Of a stretch of 64,000 bases of DNA, positions 9,449 to 18,092 are shown one piece after another. The DNA is from Ornithinimicrobium sp. CNJ-824. GTDB taxonomy: Bacteria; Actinomycetota; Actinomycetes; Actinomycetales; Dermatophilaceae. Position numbers and translations under genes: made by a program. The stretch covers positions 37,877-101,876 of the forward strand of contig NZ_MKKA01000003.1 in NCBI RefSeq assembly GCF_001942405.1, given 5' to 3'. The notes beneath the pieces are model-generated. The model was not told the DNA's origin, searched no databases, and saw only the letters and a program-made list of their open reading frames with translations. Numbering within the stretch: position 1 is the first letter of the stretch; the number at the start of each line of letters is the position of its first letter.

Positions 9449-9877
9449 ATGGCACTCACGAGCAAGGCTTCGACCACCTGGACCGGCAACCTCCCGGACG
9501 GTTCGGGACGCACCAGCCTGGACAGCTCCGGTCAGGGCACCTTCGACGTCAGCTGGCAGGCCCGGGCGGAGGCGCACGGGGGCACCACCAACCCCGAGGA
9601 GCTCATCGCCGCGGCCCACGCGTCCTGCTACTCGATGGCGTTCGCCGGGGCGCTGGGCAAGAACGGCACCCCGCCCACCCAGCTGGACACGTCCGCCGAG
9701 GTCACCTTCGACCCGACCGGCCCGGCGATCACCGGCATCCACCTGACGGTCCGGGCCTCGGTCGAGGGTCTGGACGAGTCGGACTTCCAGCGGATGGCCG
9801 AGGGCGCCAAGGAGGGTTGCCCGGTGTCCAAGGCCCTGGCCGGCACCGAGATCACCCTGACGGCCGAGCTGGTCTGA
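9449..9877 (+). CDS. osmC: OsmC-family peroxiredoxin
   Basis: This is a small thiol peroxidase of the OsmC/Ohr family that reduces organic hydroperoxides. The 142-residue protein has the two reactive cysteines in their usual contexts: AAHASCYSM in the middle and EGCPVSKAL in the C-terminal part. The N-terminal GTFDVSWQAR and NPEELIAAAHA segments fit OsmC rather than Ohr. ATG 9449 is preceded by a strong GAGGAGGAG ribosome site. It is convergent with the antiporter gene downstream, with 17 bp between stops. Confidence 0.9.
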   Translation: MALTSKASTTWTGNLPDGSGRTSLDSSGQGTFDVSWQARAEAHGGTTNPEELIAAAHASCYSMAFAGALGKNGTPPTQLDTSAEVTFDPTGPAITGIHLTVRASVEGLDESDFQRMAEGAKEGCPVSKALAGTEITLTAELV

Positions 9878-9894
9878 CGCCCGCCCGGAGGCGG

Positions 9895-11505
9895 TCAGGC
9901 CCGGGTGATCTCGGCCTGCTCCGCCTCCGGGATCTCGTCCTCCAGCCGGGTGGCCACCACCTTGGCCAGGAGGCCGACGACGACCAGCCCCACGGCGACC
10001 GCGACCAGGCCAAGCCAGGTGCTCAGCGTGATCGCGAAGACGACGTAGCCGCCCAGGGCCACCAGCGCACCCAGGACGGCGTAGGGCAGCTGGGTGGTCA
10101 CGTGCGTGATGACGTTGCACCCGGCCCCCGTGCTGGACAGGATCGTGGTGTCGCTGATGGGGGAGCAGTGGTCGCCCCACACCGCTCCGGCGAGCACGGC
10201 GCCGAACGCGGGCAGCAGCAGCTCGGGACCGCCCTCGACGGTGTTCATGATCTGTCCGGCGATCGGCAGCAGGATCCCGAAGGAGCCCCACGAGGTGCCG
10301 GTGGAGAAGGCCATCGCGCCGGCGAGGACGAACATCACCGGGATCAGCCAGGCCGGCGGCAGCGCGGTCCGCTCGACGAGGTTGCCGAGGTACTGCCCGG
10401 TGCCCAGCTCGGCGATGAGCGAGCCCAGCATCCACGCCAGCAGCAGGATGTAGACGGCCGGCAGCATGGACCGCACCCCCTCCCATAGGCCCCTGCCGAG
10501 GGTGGAGGTGGAGAAGCGCGGGTTGGAGGTGGTGTAGCGCAGGTAGTAGTACAGGGCCGTGACCAGACCCAGGAGGCCTCCGTAGAGCAGGGCGTCGGTC
10601 ACCGCCGTGTTGGCCAGGACGTCCAGCACCGCCCAGCTGCCCCCGGCCTGGTAGCCGGTCCAGACGATCCCGCCCAGGACGCCGGCGACGAGGACGAGGA
10701 ACGGGATGACCAGCGCCCTCTTGGCCCCCGGCTCGTGCACCGGCAGGTCCTCGGCCAGCTCGCCGGGCACCTCCTCGGAGGAGTCGAAGGTCCGCCCCTC
10801 GACGATCGCCCGGCGCTCCTCCCGGCGCATGGGCCCGACGTCGAGCTGCAGCACCACGACGATCCACACCAGCAGGACGGCCGCGATGGCGTAGTAGTTC
10901 ATCGCCGCCGCGCCGAGGAAGGCCTCGACGTCGCTGACCGCCAGGGCCGACCCGGCCACGATCGGGGCCATGATGCCGATGATGCTGGCGCCCCAGCTGG
11001 AGAACGGGGCGAGCACCGCCACCGGGGCCGAGGTGGAGTCGATGATGTAGGCCAGCTTGGCCCGGGCCACGTGCATCCGGTCGGTCACCGGTCGCGCGAC
11101 CTGGCCCACCGCGAGGGCGTTGAAGTAGTCGTCGATGAAGATGACGATGCCCAGCACGGCGGGCAGCACGGTCGCTCCGCGGCGGGTCCCGATGCGTTCC
11201 AGGGCCCAGTCGGCGAACGCCGCGCTGCCGCCCGCCATCATGATGAGGGCCGCGATCATCCCCAGGAGCAGGGTGAAGACGAGGATGTAGACGTAGTAGG
11301 TGTTCACCGCCCCCTCGTCCCAGAAGATGCCGGCGAAGGCCTCCCAGACCAGGCGCAGCGTGGGCACGGGGGAGAGGTCGGCCACCAGCAGGGCGCTGGC
11401 CAGGACACCCGCCCCCAGGCTGAGCAGGACCTTCCTGGTCGCGATGACGAGGACGATGGCCAGCAGCGGCGGCAGGATCGTCAGGACGGGCAGGTTCTCG
11501 GTCAT
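9895..11505 (-). CDS. nhaC: NhaC-family Na+/H+ antiporter
   Basis: This is a secondary transporter of the NhaC superfamily that likely exchanges sodium for protons across the cytoplasmic membrane. The 536-residue protein has about a dozen hydrophobic helices and the family's repeated loop motifs: FIDDYFNALAVGQV in the N-terminal half, FSTGTSWGSFGILLPIA and WGDHCSPISDTTILSSTGAGC in the C-terminal half. ATG 11505 gives the expected N-terminus (MTENLPVLTILPP). Two perfect 18-bp tandem repeats lie directly upstream of the start. Some NhaC relatives exchange amino acids or lactate/malate, so the ion specificity is a family-level guess. Confidence 0.87.
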   Translation of the reverse strand: MTENLPVLTILPPLLAIVLVIATRKVLLSLGAGVLASALLVADLSPVPTLRLVWEAFAGIFWDEGAVNTYYVYILVFTLLLGMIAALIMMAGGSAAFADWALERIGTRRGATVLPAVLGIVIFIDDYFNALAVGQVARPVTDRMHVARAKLAYIIDSTSAPVAVLAPFSSWGASIIGIMAPIVAGSALAVSDVEAFLGAAAMNYYAIAAVLLVWIVVVLQLDVGPMRREERRAIVEGRTFDSSEEVPGELAEDLPVHEPGAKRALVIPFLVLVAGVLGGIVWTGYQAGGSWAVLDVLANTAVTDALLYGGLLGLVTALYYYLRYTTSNPRFSTSTLGRGLWEGVRSMLPAVYILLLAWMLGSLIAELGTGQYLGNLVERTALPPAWLIPVMFVLAGAMAFSTGTSWGSFGILLPIAGQIMNTVEGGPELLLPAFGAVLAGAVWGDHCSPISDTTILSSTGAGCNVITHVTTQLPYAVLGALVALGGYVVFAITLSTWLGLVAVAVGLVVVGLLAKVVATRLEDEIPEAEQAEITRA

Positions 11506-11512
11506 GGTCGGA

Positions 11513-11548
11513 CCCTTCTGAGGAGGTGAGCCCTTCTGAGGAGGTGAG
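11513..11548. repeat. Two tandem copies of an 18-bp repeat before nhaC
   Basis: CCCTTCTGAGGAGGTGAG occurs twice head to tail (11513-11530 and 11531-11548). The first copy ends 7 bp from the nhaC ATG (minus strand). On the nhaC strand each copy ends in AGAAGGG, which can act as a ribosome site, so the array could present two such sites in the leader. Confidence 0.8.
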
Positions 11549-11633
11549 CCCGAGGACGACAGTAGCGGCGACGACGCCGCCTGCACAGGGTCCCGTGGCG
11601 GGACGGTCCCTGCGCCGTGGCAGGGTTGGCCCC

Positions 11634-12413
11634 GTGCCGATGGACACCCAGACCGTGCTCACCCTCCTGCAGGACGTCGCCGCCGAGGTGATCGACCCCC
11701 GCTTCCGCGCGTTGGCGGACGGCGAGGTCACCAGCAAGACCCACCCCGGCGACCTCGTCACCGTCGCGGACCGGGAGGCCGAGGTCATCCTCGCCCGTGA
11801 GCTGCGCGCGGCCTACCCGGACGCGATGGTGCTGGGGGAGGAGGCGTACGCCGAGGACGCCGACCTGCTGGAGCAGTTCCGCGGGGCCGCGCACGCCTTC
11901 ACCGTCGACCCGGTCGACGGGACCCGCAACTTCGTGCACGGCTCCCCCGACCACGCGGTGATGGTGGCCGAGGTCCGGGACGGTCGGGCCGAGCGGGCCT
12001 GGATCTGGCAGCCTCAGCACCGTCGTGCCTACGTCGCCGAGCGCGGCCAGGGGCTGTGGTGCGACGGACGCCGGGTGAGGCGAGACGCCCCGGGCGCCGA
12101 CCCCGCCACGTGGCGGGTCCGGGCCTCGGCACGCCGCCTCGTGGGGACCCACCTGGGCCAGGCCGGACCCCTCGGGCTGACCTGGGTCAGCTGCGGGATC
12201 GACTACCCCCACCTGGCCGAGGGCGACTGCGACGCCCTCGTCTACCGCGGCACGATGCCCTGGGACCACGTGCCGGGGTCGCTGATGCTCGAGGAGGTGG
12301 GCGGGACCGTCCTCACCACCGACGGGGAGCCCTACTCACCCTCCGGCCGGCCCCGCGGCCTGGTCGCCGCCGCCTCGCGGGAGGTCGCCGCCGGCCTGGT
12401 CGCCGCCCTGTGA
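11634..12413 (+). CDS. Inositol monophosphatase-family phosphatase (possible histidinol phosphatase)
   Basis: This is a Mg-dependent sugar or histidinol phosphatase of the IMPase fold. Metal-site motifs are present in order: GEE (68-70), DPVDGTRN (92-99) and PWDHVPG with the third aspartate near residue 206. From GTG 11634 the protein has 259 residues, a typical length. ATG 11640 is an equal alternative. A CAGGGT hexamer 7 nt upstream of the GTG suggests a leaderless start. HisN-type histidinol-phosphatases in Actinobacteria share these motifs, so substrate is open. Its 3' end overlaps the convergent DUF2304 gene by 78 bp. Confidence 0.82.
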   Translation: MPMDTQTVLTLLQDVAAEVIDPRFRALADGEVTSKTHPGDLVTVADREAEVILARELRAAYPDAMVLGEEAYAEDADLLEQFRGAAHAFTVDPVDGTRNFVHGSPDHAVMVAEVRDGRAERAWIWQPQHRRAYVAERGQGLWCDGRRVRRDAPGADPATWRVRASARRLVGTHLGQAGPLGLTWVSCGIDYPHLAEGDCDALVYRGTMPWDHVPGSLMLEEVGGTVLTTDGEPYSPSGRPRGLVAAASREVAAGLVAAL

Positions 12414-12827
12414 CCCTTCCGCGGTGCCCTCGGAGGCGTCCCGGGCGGTGCCCGGCCGGGACCGGTGCCGGGTGGTGTCGTGCACCGCGGCCCGCAGCGC
12501 GAGCTCCCGGGCCAGGGTCGTGACCTGCTGCTCCACCTGCCGCATCCGGCGGTAGGACGAGGCCACGTAGCCCAGGAAGACCACGGTCAGCCCGTACAGC
12601 AGCAGGTCCGCGCCACGCCCCACGCCCAGGAACTGGGCCACCTGGGTCAGCAGCCGGGGGAAGAGCACCGCCGCGGCGGCCAGCAGGACGAACCCCACGA
12701 GCAGGAGCCGGCGGATCGCCTGGTGCCGGGAGTCGGCCGTCGAGGCGTTGAGCATGAGGGTGACGACGACGACGGCCACGAGCAGGACCGCCTTGATGAG
12801 CGGCTGGTCCAACGGTTGGTCAAGCAC
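12336..12827 (-). CDS. DUF2304 small membrane protein
   Basis: This is a 163-residue membrane protein. It has three hydrophobic segments (LIKAVLLVAVVVVTLML, then LLLVGFVLLAAAAVLF, then ADLLLYGLTVVFLGYVA) followed by the polar heptad-like YRRMRQVEQQVTTLARELA, which fits DUF2304. The Gly/Asp-rich tail beyond about residue 120 lies antisense to the 3' end of the phosphatase gene. The gene begins with GTG 12827, 9 bp after the stop of a GT2 gene. GT2-DUF2304 pairs recur in Actinobacteria, and the small protein is thought to assist the polyprenyl-linked sugar transferase. That role is inference. Confidence 0.75.
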   Translation of the reverse strand: MLDQPLDQPLIKAVLLVAVVVVTLMLNASTADSRHQAIRRLLLVGFVLLAAAAVLFPRLLTQVAQFLGVGRGADLLLYGLTVVFLGYVASSYRRMRQVEQQVTTLARELALRAAVHDTTRHRSRPGTARDASEGTAEGSQGGDQAGGDLPRGGGDQAAGPAGG

Positions 12828-12836
12828 GGGGAGCCC

Positions 12837-13529
12837 TCACTTCAGCAGGGTGTCGACGAGGATGTTCACCGAGTTGATCAGCGACTGGCCCTTGCGGCGG
12901 CTGTAGTCGGTGTAGAGCACGTGGACCGGGTGCTCGGCCCACGGCAGCCCGGTGCGGCCCAGCTGCAGGACGATCTCGGTGGCATGGGCCATCCGGTTCT
13001 GCCGCAGGTCCAGGGCGGCCGCGGCGTCCCGGCGCAGCACCCGCAGCCCGTTGTGCGCGTCCGTCAGCCGCATCCCGGTCTGCTGGTTGGTCAGCCACAC
13101 CGCCGCCTTGAGCACGAGCTTCTTCAGCAGCCCGGGCCTGGTCCGGTCGTCGAGGAAGCGCGACCCGAAGACGACCCCGAGGTCCTCCTCCTCGGCCCGC
13201 CGCACCATGGCCGCGGCGTCCTCGACCCGGTGCTGGCCGTCGGCGTCGAAGGTGACCAGGTAGGCGGCGTCCGTCGCCTCGAGCACGTACCGCAGCCCCG
13301 TCTGCAGGGCCGCCCCCTGGCCGAGGTTGAACGGGTGCCGCACGACGACCGCACCGGCCTCCCGGGCCCGCTCAACGGAGTCGTCGGTCGAGGCGTCGTC
13401 GACGCAGACGACGTGGGGGAACACCTGCCGGGCCTCGGCGACCACCTGCCCGACGACGCTCGCCTCGTCGTACAGGGGGATCACCAGCCAGGCGTCCTCG
13501 TGCCGGGGCGATAGGGTCATACCCGTCAT
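12837..13529 (-). CDS. Family 2 glycosyltransferase (polyprenyl-phosphate sugar synthase type)
   Basis: This is a GT-A fold inverting transferase of the DPM1/DPG-synthase group, which moves a sugar from a nucleotide donor to a lipid phosphate on the cytoplasmic face. The 230-residue protein has VIPLYDEASVV at the N-terminus, VDDASTDDS, NLGQGAALQTG and the metal-binding DADGQH. It lacks C-terminal membrane helices, which the partner DUF2304 protein may supply. Start is ATG 13529, or ATG 13520 three codons in. It is the first gene of a two-gene minus-strand unit and divergent from the wlb-type operon. Confidence 0.85.
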   Translation of the reverse strand: MTGMTLSPRHEDAWLVIPLYDEASVVGQVVAEARQVFPHVVCVDDASTDDSVERAREAGAVVVRHPFNLGQGAALQTGLRYVLEATDAAYLVTFDADGQHRVEDAAAMVRRAEEEDLGVVFGSRFLDDRTRPGLLKKLVLKAAVWLTNQQTGMRLTDAHNGLRVLRRDAAAALDLRQNRMAHATEIVLQLGRTGLPWAEHPVHVLYTDYSRRKGQSLINSVNILVDTLLK

Positions 13530-13583
13530 TGTCCCGCACCCGGGTGCGGGACGCCCGAGGACGTCCAGTGGCAAGGGAGAGCA

Positions 13584-14219
13584 GTGGCGACACGCATCGT
13601 GGACAGCGCCGACGTCTCGCCGGAGGCGACGATCGGCGAGGGCAGCTCGGTCTGGCACCTGGCCCAGGTGCGCGAGGGGGCCGTGCTGGGGGCCGGCTGC
13701 GTCGTGGGCCGTGGTGCCTACGTCGGGACGGGCGTGCGCATGGGGGACCACTGCAAGCTGCAGAACTACGCCCTCGTCTACGAGCCGGCCGAGCTGGGCG
13801 ACGGGGTCTTCGTCGGTCCCGCCGCCGTGCTGACCAACGACACCTTCCCCCGGGCCATCAACCCCGACGGCTCGCTGAAGAGCGCCGCGGACTGGCATGC
13901 CGTGGGGGTGCGCATCGGCCGCGGGGCCTCGATCGGGGCCCGTGCCGTGTGCGTCGCCCCCGTCACCGTCGGCGAGTGGGCCACCGTGGCCGCCGGTGCG
14001 GTCGTGACCCGGGACGTGCCCGCGCACGCCCTCGTGGTCGGTGTGCCCGCCCGCCAGGTGGGCTGGGTCGGCACCGCCGGTCACCCGCTCCAGGAGAGCG
14101 GCACCCCCGGGGTATGGCGTTGCCCCGCCACCGGGGAGAGCTACCGCGAGCAGGACGGCCGGCTGGTCCCCGAGACGGCACCCACCCCCACCCCGAGCCA
14201 GGAGAGCGCCGATGTCTGA
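13584..14219 (+). CDS. Hexapeptide-repeat N-acetyltransferase (WlbB/WbpD-like)
   Basis: This is a left-handed beta-helix acyltransferase, expected to acetylate the 3-amino group of UDP-2-acetamido-3-amino-2,3-dideoxyglucuronate with acetyl-CoA. The 211-residue protein has hexapeptide repeats from residue 10 on (ATIGEG, VWHLAQV, AVLGAG, VVGRGAYVG). It also has the WlbB hallmarks KLQNYALVYEP and VLTNDTFPRA. The last 35 residues resemble a rubredoxin-like tail with one Cys (WRCPATGESY). GTG 13584 follows GGGAGA. It opens a four-gene operon; the next gene overlaps by 8 bp. Neighbours WlbC and WlbA support this substrate. Confidence 0.82.
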   Translation: MATRIVDSADVSPEATIGEGSSVWHLAQVREGAVLGAGCVVGRGAYVGTGVRMGDHCKLQNYALVYEPAELGDGVFVGPAAVLTNDTFPRAINPDGSLKSAADWHAVGVRIGRGASIGARAVCVAPVTVGEWATVAAGAVVTRDVPAHALVVGVPARQVGWVGTAGHPLQESGTPGVWRCPATGESYREQDGRLVPETAPTPTPSQESADV

Positions 14220-15330
14220 CCTGCCCATGATCCCTGCCGCGAAGCCGATCATCGGTGAGGAGGAGCGGGCGGCGGTGGACCGGGTGATGCGGTCGGGGAT
14301 GGTCGCCCAGGGTCCGGAGGTGGCGGCGTTCGAGGTCGAGTTCGCCGAGCAGCTGGTCGGTGGACGCACGTGCGTGGCGGTCAACTCGGGGACCTCGGGG
14401 CTGCACCTGGGGCTGCTGGCCGCAGGGATCGGGGTGGGGGACGAGGTGATCGTGCCCTCGTTCACCTTCGCGGCGACGGCCAACGCGGTGGCGCTGACGG
14501 GGGCCAGGCCGGTGTTCGCCGACATCAGCGCGGATACCTTCAACCTGGACCCGGCCAGCGTCGCGGAGGCGGTCACGGAGGCGACGGCGGCGGTGATGCC
14601 GGTGCACCTCTACGGTCATCCGGCCGACATGGACGGCCTGGGGCAGGTCGCGGCCGAGCACGGGCTGCAGCTGTTCGAGGACGCCGCGCAGGCGCACGGG
14701 GCGACCTACCACGGGGCGCCGGTGGGCTCCTTCGGGGTGTTCGGGATGTTCTCGTTGTACCCGACGAAGAACATGACCTCCGGCGAGGGTGGGATGGTCG
14801 CGTGCGCGGACGAGGAGATCGCCCGCGGGGTGCGGCTGCTGCGCAACCAGGGGATGGAGCGCCAGTACGCCAACGAGGTGGTGGGGCTGAACAACCGGAT
14901 GACCGACATCCACGCGGCGATCGGGCGGGTGCAGCTGACCAAGGTGGCGGGGTGGACAGAGACGCGCCGGGCGAACGCGGCCTGGCTGGACGAGGCGCTG
15001 GGGGACGTGGTCGTGGTTCCGCCGGTGCGGGCGGGCTGCACGCACGTCTACCACCAGTACACGGTGCGCATCGCCGGTGCCACGGGCGCCGAACGGGACC
15101 GTGTGGTGTCCGCGTTGCGGGAGGAGCACAAGGTGGGGTGCGGGGTGTACTACCCCACGCCGAACCACGAGCTGGTCTCGCTGTCGCGGTTCGCCCCGGA
15201 GCGGGAGCTGCCGCAGACGGCCCGGGCGGCGGCGGAGGTGATCTCGCTGCCGGTGCACCCGTCCCTGTCGCAGGGTGACCTGGAGCGGATCGCCGCGGCG
15301 GTCCACGCGGTCGTGGGGGCGGGCCGATGA
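14212..15330 (+). CDS. DegT/DnrJ/EryC1/StrS aminotransferase (WlbC/WbpE-like)
   Basis: This is a PLP-dependent sugar aminotransferase, predicted to aminate C3 of UDP-3-keto-GlcNAcA. The 372-residue protein opens with MIPAAKPIIGEEE, typical of the family. It has NSGTSGLHLGL (phosphate cup), FEDAAQAHGA (Asp that binds the pyridine nitrogen) and the Schiff-base lysine in YPTKNMTSGEGG. The C-terminal CGVYYPTPNH and LPVHPSLS motifs are those of the WbpE/WlbC branch. ATG 14212 overlaps wlbB by 8 bp; the stop overlaps wlbA by 4 bp. Confidence 0.9.
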   Translation: MSDLPMIPAAKPIIGEEERAAVDRVMRSGMVAQGPEVAAFEVEFAEQLVGGRTCVAVNSGTSGLHLGLLAAGIGVGDEVIVPSFTFAATANAVALTGARPVFADISADTFNLDPASVAEAVTEATAAVMPVHLYGHPADMDGLGQVAAEHGLQLFEDAAQAHGATYHGAPVGSFGVFGMFSLYPTKNMTSGEGGMVACADEEIARGVRLLRNQGMERQYANEVVGLNNRMTDIHAAIGRVQLTKVAGWTETRRANAAWLDEALGDVVVVPPVRAGCTHVYHQYTVRIAGATGAERDRVVSALREEHKVGCGVYYPTPNHELVSLSRFAPERELPQTARAAAEVISLPVHPSLSQGDLERIAAAVHAVVGAGR

Positions 15331-16334
15331 GCGGGGTGCTGCCGGAGGGGCGGAGCATCCGGATGGGGCTGATCGGACTGGGCTCGATGGGCCGGCACCA
15401 CGCGCGGGTGATCCGCGAGGTGGACGGGATGGACCTGGTGGCGGTGGCCGACCCGCACGGGGACCGGCACGGGGTGGCCGGGGACCTGGAGGTGCTGGGT
15501 GACGTGGCCTCGTTGATCGCCGCGGGGATCGACGCGGCGATGGTCGCGGTGCCGACCTACCTGCACGAGGAGGTCGCGCTGGCGCTGGCGGCGGCGGGGG
15601 TGCACACGATGGTGGAGAAGCCGATCGCGGCGTCGGCGGCGGCCGGGGCGCGGGTGGCGGAGGCGTTCACCGAGGCCGGGCTGGTCGGCGCGGTGGGGTA
15701 TGTGGAGCGGTGCAACCCGGCGCTGCTGGAGATGCGGCGGCGGATCGCGGCCGGTGAGCTGGGGGAGGTCTTCCAGATCACGACGTCGCGGCAGGGGCCG
15801 TTCCCGGGGCGGATCGCCGACGTGGGCGTGGTCAAGGACCTGGCCACGCACGACATCGACCTGACCTCGTGGATCGCGGGCTCGCCCTACGCGGTGGTCT
15901 CGGGTCAGGTGACGCACCGTTCGGGCCGGGAGCACGAGGACATGGTCGTGGCCACGGGCCGGCTGGCCAACGGGGTCATCGTCGCGCACACGGTCAACTG
16001 GCTCAGCCCGATGAAGATCCGCCAGACCGTGGCCACCGGGGAGAAGGGGGCGTTCATCGCCAACACCCTCTCCGGGGACCTGACCTTCGTGGCCAACGGG
16101 GACGTGCGCAGCGAGTGGGCCCGCTCGACCGCCTTCCGGGGCGTGTCCGAGGGCGACTCGGTGCGTTACGCCATCGCCCGGCGCGAGCCGCTGCGGGTGG
16201 AGCAGGAGAACTTCCGCGACGCCCTCTTGGGCCGGCCCTCCGAGACCGTCTCCATGCCCGAGGGCGTGCACACCCTCCGCGTCGTCGAGGCCATCCTGGC
16301 CTCCGCCGCGACCGGGGAGACCGTCCACCTGTGA
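15327..16334 (+). CDS. Gfo/Idh/MocA oxidoreductase (WlbA/WbpB-like)
   Basis: This is an NAD-dependent sugar dehydrogenase, predicted to oxidise C3 of UDP-GlcNAcA for the aminotransferase. The 335-residue protein has the Rossmann motif GLIGLGSMGRHHARV (from residue 14) and the family's MVEKPIA (EKP) motif. It also has GYVERCNPA and DLATHDIDL, with the catalytic-site His. Its length is normal. It lies between the aminotransferase and a glycosyltransferase with 4-bp overlaps on both sides, so the four genes form one translational unit. Confidence 0.87.
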   Translation: MSGVLPEGRSIRMGLIGLGSMGRHHARVIREVDGMDLVAVADPHGDRHGVAGDLEVLGDVASLIAAGIDAAMVAVPTYLHEEVALALAAAGVHTMVEKPIAASAAAGARVAEAFTEAGLVGAVGYVERCNPALLEMRRRIAAGELGEVFQITTSRQGPFPGRIADVGVVKDLATHDIDLTSWIAGSPYAVVSGQVTHRSGREHEDMVVATGRLANGVIVAHTVNWLSPMKIRQTVATGEKGAFIANTLSGDLTFVANGDVRSEWARSTAFRGVSEGDSVRYAIARREPLRVEQENFRDALLGRPSETVSMPEGVHTLRVVEAILASAATGETVHL

Positions 16335-17533
16335 CCCGGCGGCCGCGGGTGCTGGTGGCCTCCCGGATCTTCGTGCCCGAGGCGGCGGCGGCCACCTTCC
16401 GGCTGCGGGCGCTGGTGACGGCCCTGGCCGGGCGGGCGCAGGTGGAGGTGCTCACGACCGACCCACCACCGGCCCTGCGGGCCCCCGGGCACGACCCCGA
16501 CGAGGACGTGCCCGACGGGGTGCTGGTCCGCCGGTGGCCGGCGCTGCGGGACGCCACCGGATACGTCCGCGGCTACCTGCCCTACCTGTCGTTCGACCTC
16601 CCGCTCGCCCTCCGGCTCGTCCTGGCGGACCGCCCCGACGTCGTCGTCGTCGAACCGCCCCCGACCACGGGTGCGGTCGTGCGCGCCACGCTGGCGCTGC
16701 GGGGGCTGCGCGGCGGGCGGATCCCCTACGTCTACTACGCCGCCGACGTCTGGTCCGACGCCACCGCCTCCATGGGCGCCCCGGCCCCCGTCGTGGCCGC
16801 CATGCGGTGGGTCGAGCGGTTCGCGCTGCGCGGGGCGCGCGACGTCGTCGCCGTCTCCGACGGGGTGGCCGACCGGGTCCGGGCGCTGGCGGGGGACGAG
16901 GCACCGGTCACCGTGGTGCCCAACGGGGTCGACACCGACCTCTTCACCCCCGAGGGGCCACCGTCGCCGGAGGCGCCGCGCACGCCATACCTCATCTATG
17001 CCGGGACCGCCTCGGAGTGGCAGGGCGCCGAGATCTTCGCCGCCGCCATGCCGCAGGTGCTGGCCCAGGTGCCGGGCGCCCGGCTGGTCTTCCTCGGCCA
17101 GGGCTCCAGCTGGCCGGAGCTGGAGCGGCTGCGGCGCGAGCTGCCGGCCGGGGCGGTCGAGCTGCGCCCGCTGGCGCCCCCGGCGCAGGCGGCCGCGTGG
17201 CAGCGTGGGGCGGCCGCGGCGCTGGTCAGCGTCCGGCCCGGGATCGGCTACGACTTCGCCTACCCGACCAAGGTGCTGGCCGCGCTGGCCTGCGGCACGC
17301 CCGTCGTGCACGCCGGCCCCGGCCCCGCCGGGGAGGACCTGCGCCGCGACGACCTGGGGGAGGCGGTGGCCTACGACGTCGACGAGGTCGCCGCGGCCAT
17401 GGTGCGGACGCTCCGCGGCGCCGTCACGGACGTGGACCGGGACCGACGGGCCGCCTGGGTCCGGACGCACCGGAGCCTGCGCGCCACCGGCCGCCGCGTC
17501 GCGGACGTGGTCCTGCCACCCACGGCGCACTGA
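16331..17533 (+). CDS. Family 4 glycosyltransferase
   Basis: This is a retaining GT-B transferase that probably adds a sugar to a lipid-linked glycan. The 400-residue protein has RIFVPEAAAATFRLRAL at the N-terminus, YYAADVWSDA, then the acceptor-to-donor hinge VVPNGVDTDLF. The C-terminal donor domain has IYAGTASEWQGA and the late DFAYPTKVLAALACGTPVV, where the usual glutamate of an EX7E-type motif is replaced (YPTK). GTG 16331 overlaps the wlbA stop (GTGA). As last gene of the wlb-type operon it is the best candidate for using the diacetamido uronic acid donor. That donor assignment is inference. Confidence 0.82.
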   Translation: MTRRPRVLVASRIFVPEAAAATFRLRALVTALAGRAQVEVLTTDPPPALRAPGHDPDEDVPDGVLVRRWPALRDATGYVRGYLPYLSFDLPLALRLVLADRPDVVVVEPPPTTGAVVRATLALRGLRGGRIPYVYYAADVWSDATASMGAPAPVVAAMRWVERFALRGARDVVAVSDGVADRVRALAGDEAPVTVVPNGVDTDLFTPEGPPSPEAPRTPYLIYAGTASEWQGAEIFAAAMPQVLAQVPGARLVFLGQGSSWPELERLRRELPAGAVELRPLAPPAQAAAWQRGAAAALVSVRPGIGYDFAYPTKVLAALACGTPVVHAGPGPAGEDLRRDDLGEAVAYDVDEVAAAMVRTLRGAVTDVDRDRRAAWVRTHRSLRATGRRVADVVLPPTAH

Positions 17534-17633
17534 CCGGACGACCCGGCGCCGTCCGCGAACGCTGCCGGAACGCCACCCTCCGTAGCGTCGACCCCGAGCC
17601 GACGGACGGACCGCCGGGCGCAGGAGGGCCGCG

Positions 17634-18088
17634 ATGACCGTCACCACCGCTCCGCACGCACCGGCCGGCCGGTCGGTGACGCTGCTGGCGCCGCTGGCCC
17701 TGGCCGGGATGGCCTCCCAGTCGCTGCTGCTCGTGCTGGCCCCGTCCATGGCGGCCGTCGCCGACGACCTGGGGGTGGGGGTCCCGGCGGTGGGCCAGGC
17801 CCGGACCGTCACCGCCGCCGTCGCCCTGGCGGGAGCCTCGTGCTCCTGGTCCAGGTCTCCTCCCTCGGGGTCCGCCGCGTGGCGGTGGCCGGGTCGCTGC
17901 TGGCGGTGGCCGCGCTGGTGACCGTCTCCTTCGCCGGGATAGCGACCTTCGCCGGGGCGGACCGGTCGTGGGCCGCCGGGTGGGTGACGGCCGCGACCGG
18001 CTGGATCTGGCTCGGGCCGGTGCTGGCCGTGGTCCTGCTCGCGTCCGCCGCGCTCATGGCGCGGCTGCCGGACAGGTCGGTACCGTAG
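17634..18088 (+). pseudogene. Major facilitator superfamily transporter remnant
   Basis: This is the wreck of a 12-helix MFS transporter. ATG 17634, after AGGAGGG, begins a normal N-terminus: TM1 in LLAPLALAGMASQSLLLVL, then ARTVTAAVALAG. The frame then breaks near 17838. The adjacent frame continues through a loop-like LGVRRVAVAGSLLA and, after only about 25 residues, reaches what looks like the final helix and tail, ending at 18088. Fewer than 150 residues remain of about 400, so helices 4-11 appear to be missing (deletion joint near 17935). The internal deletion separates this gene from the others here that have only one base lost. Confidence 0.7.
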
Positions 18089-18092
18089 GGCC

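Noticed and set aside
8009..11788. A 1259-codon minus-strand open frame
   Set aside because: It runs antisense to the App1, OsmC and kinase-family genes and in another frame through nhaC. Composition is a G+C-driven mirror with no family motifs.
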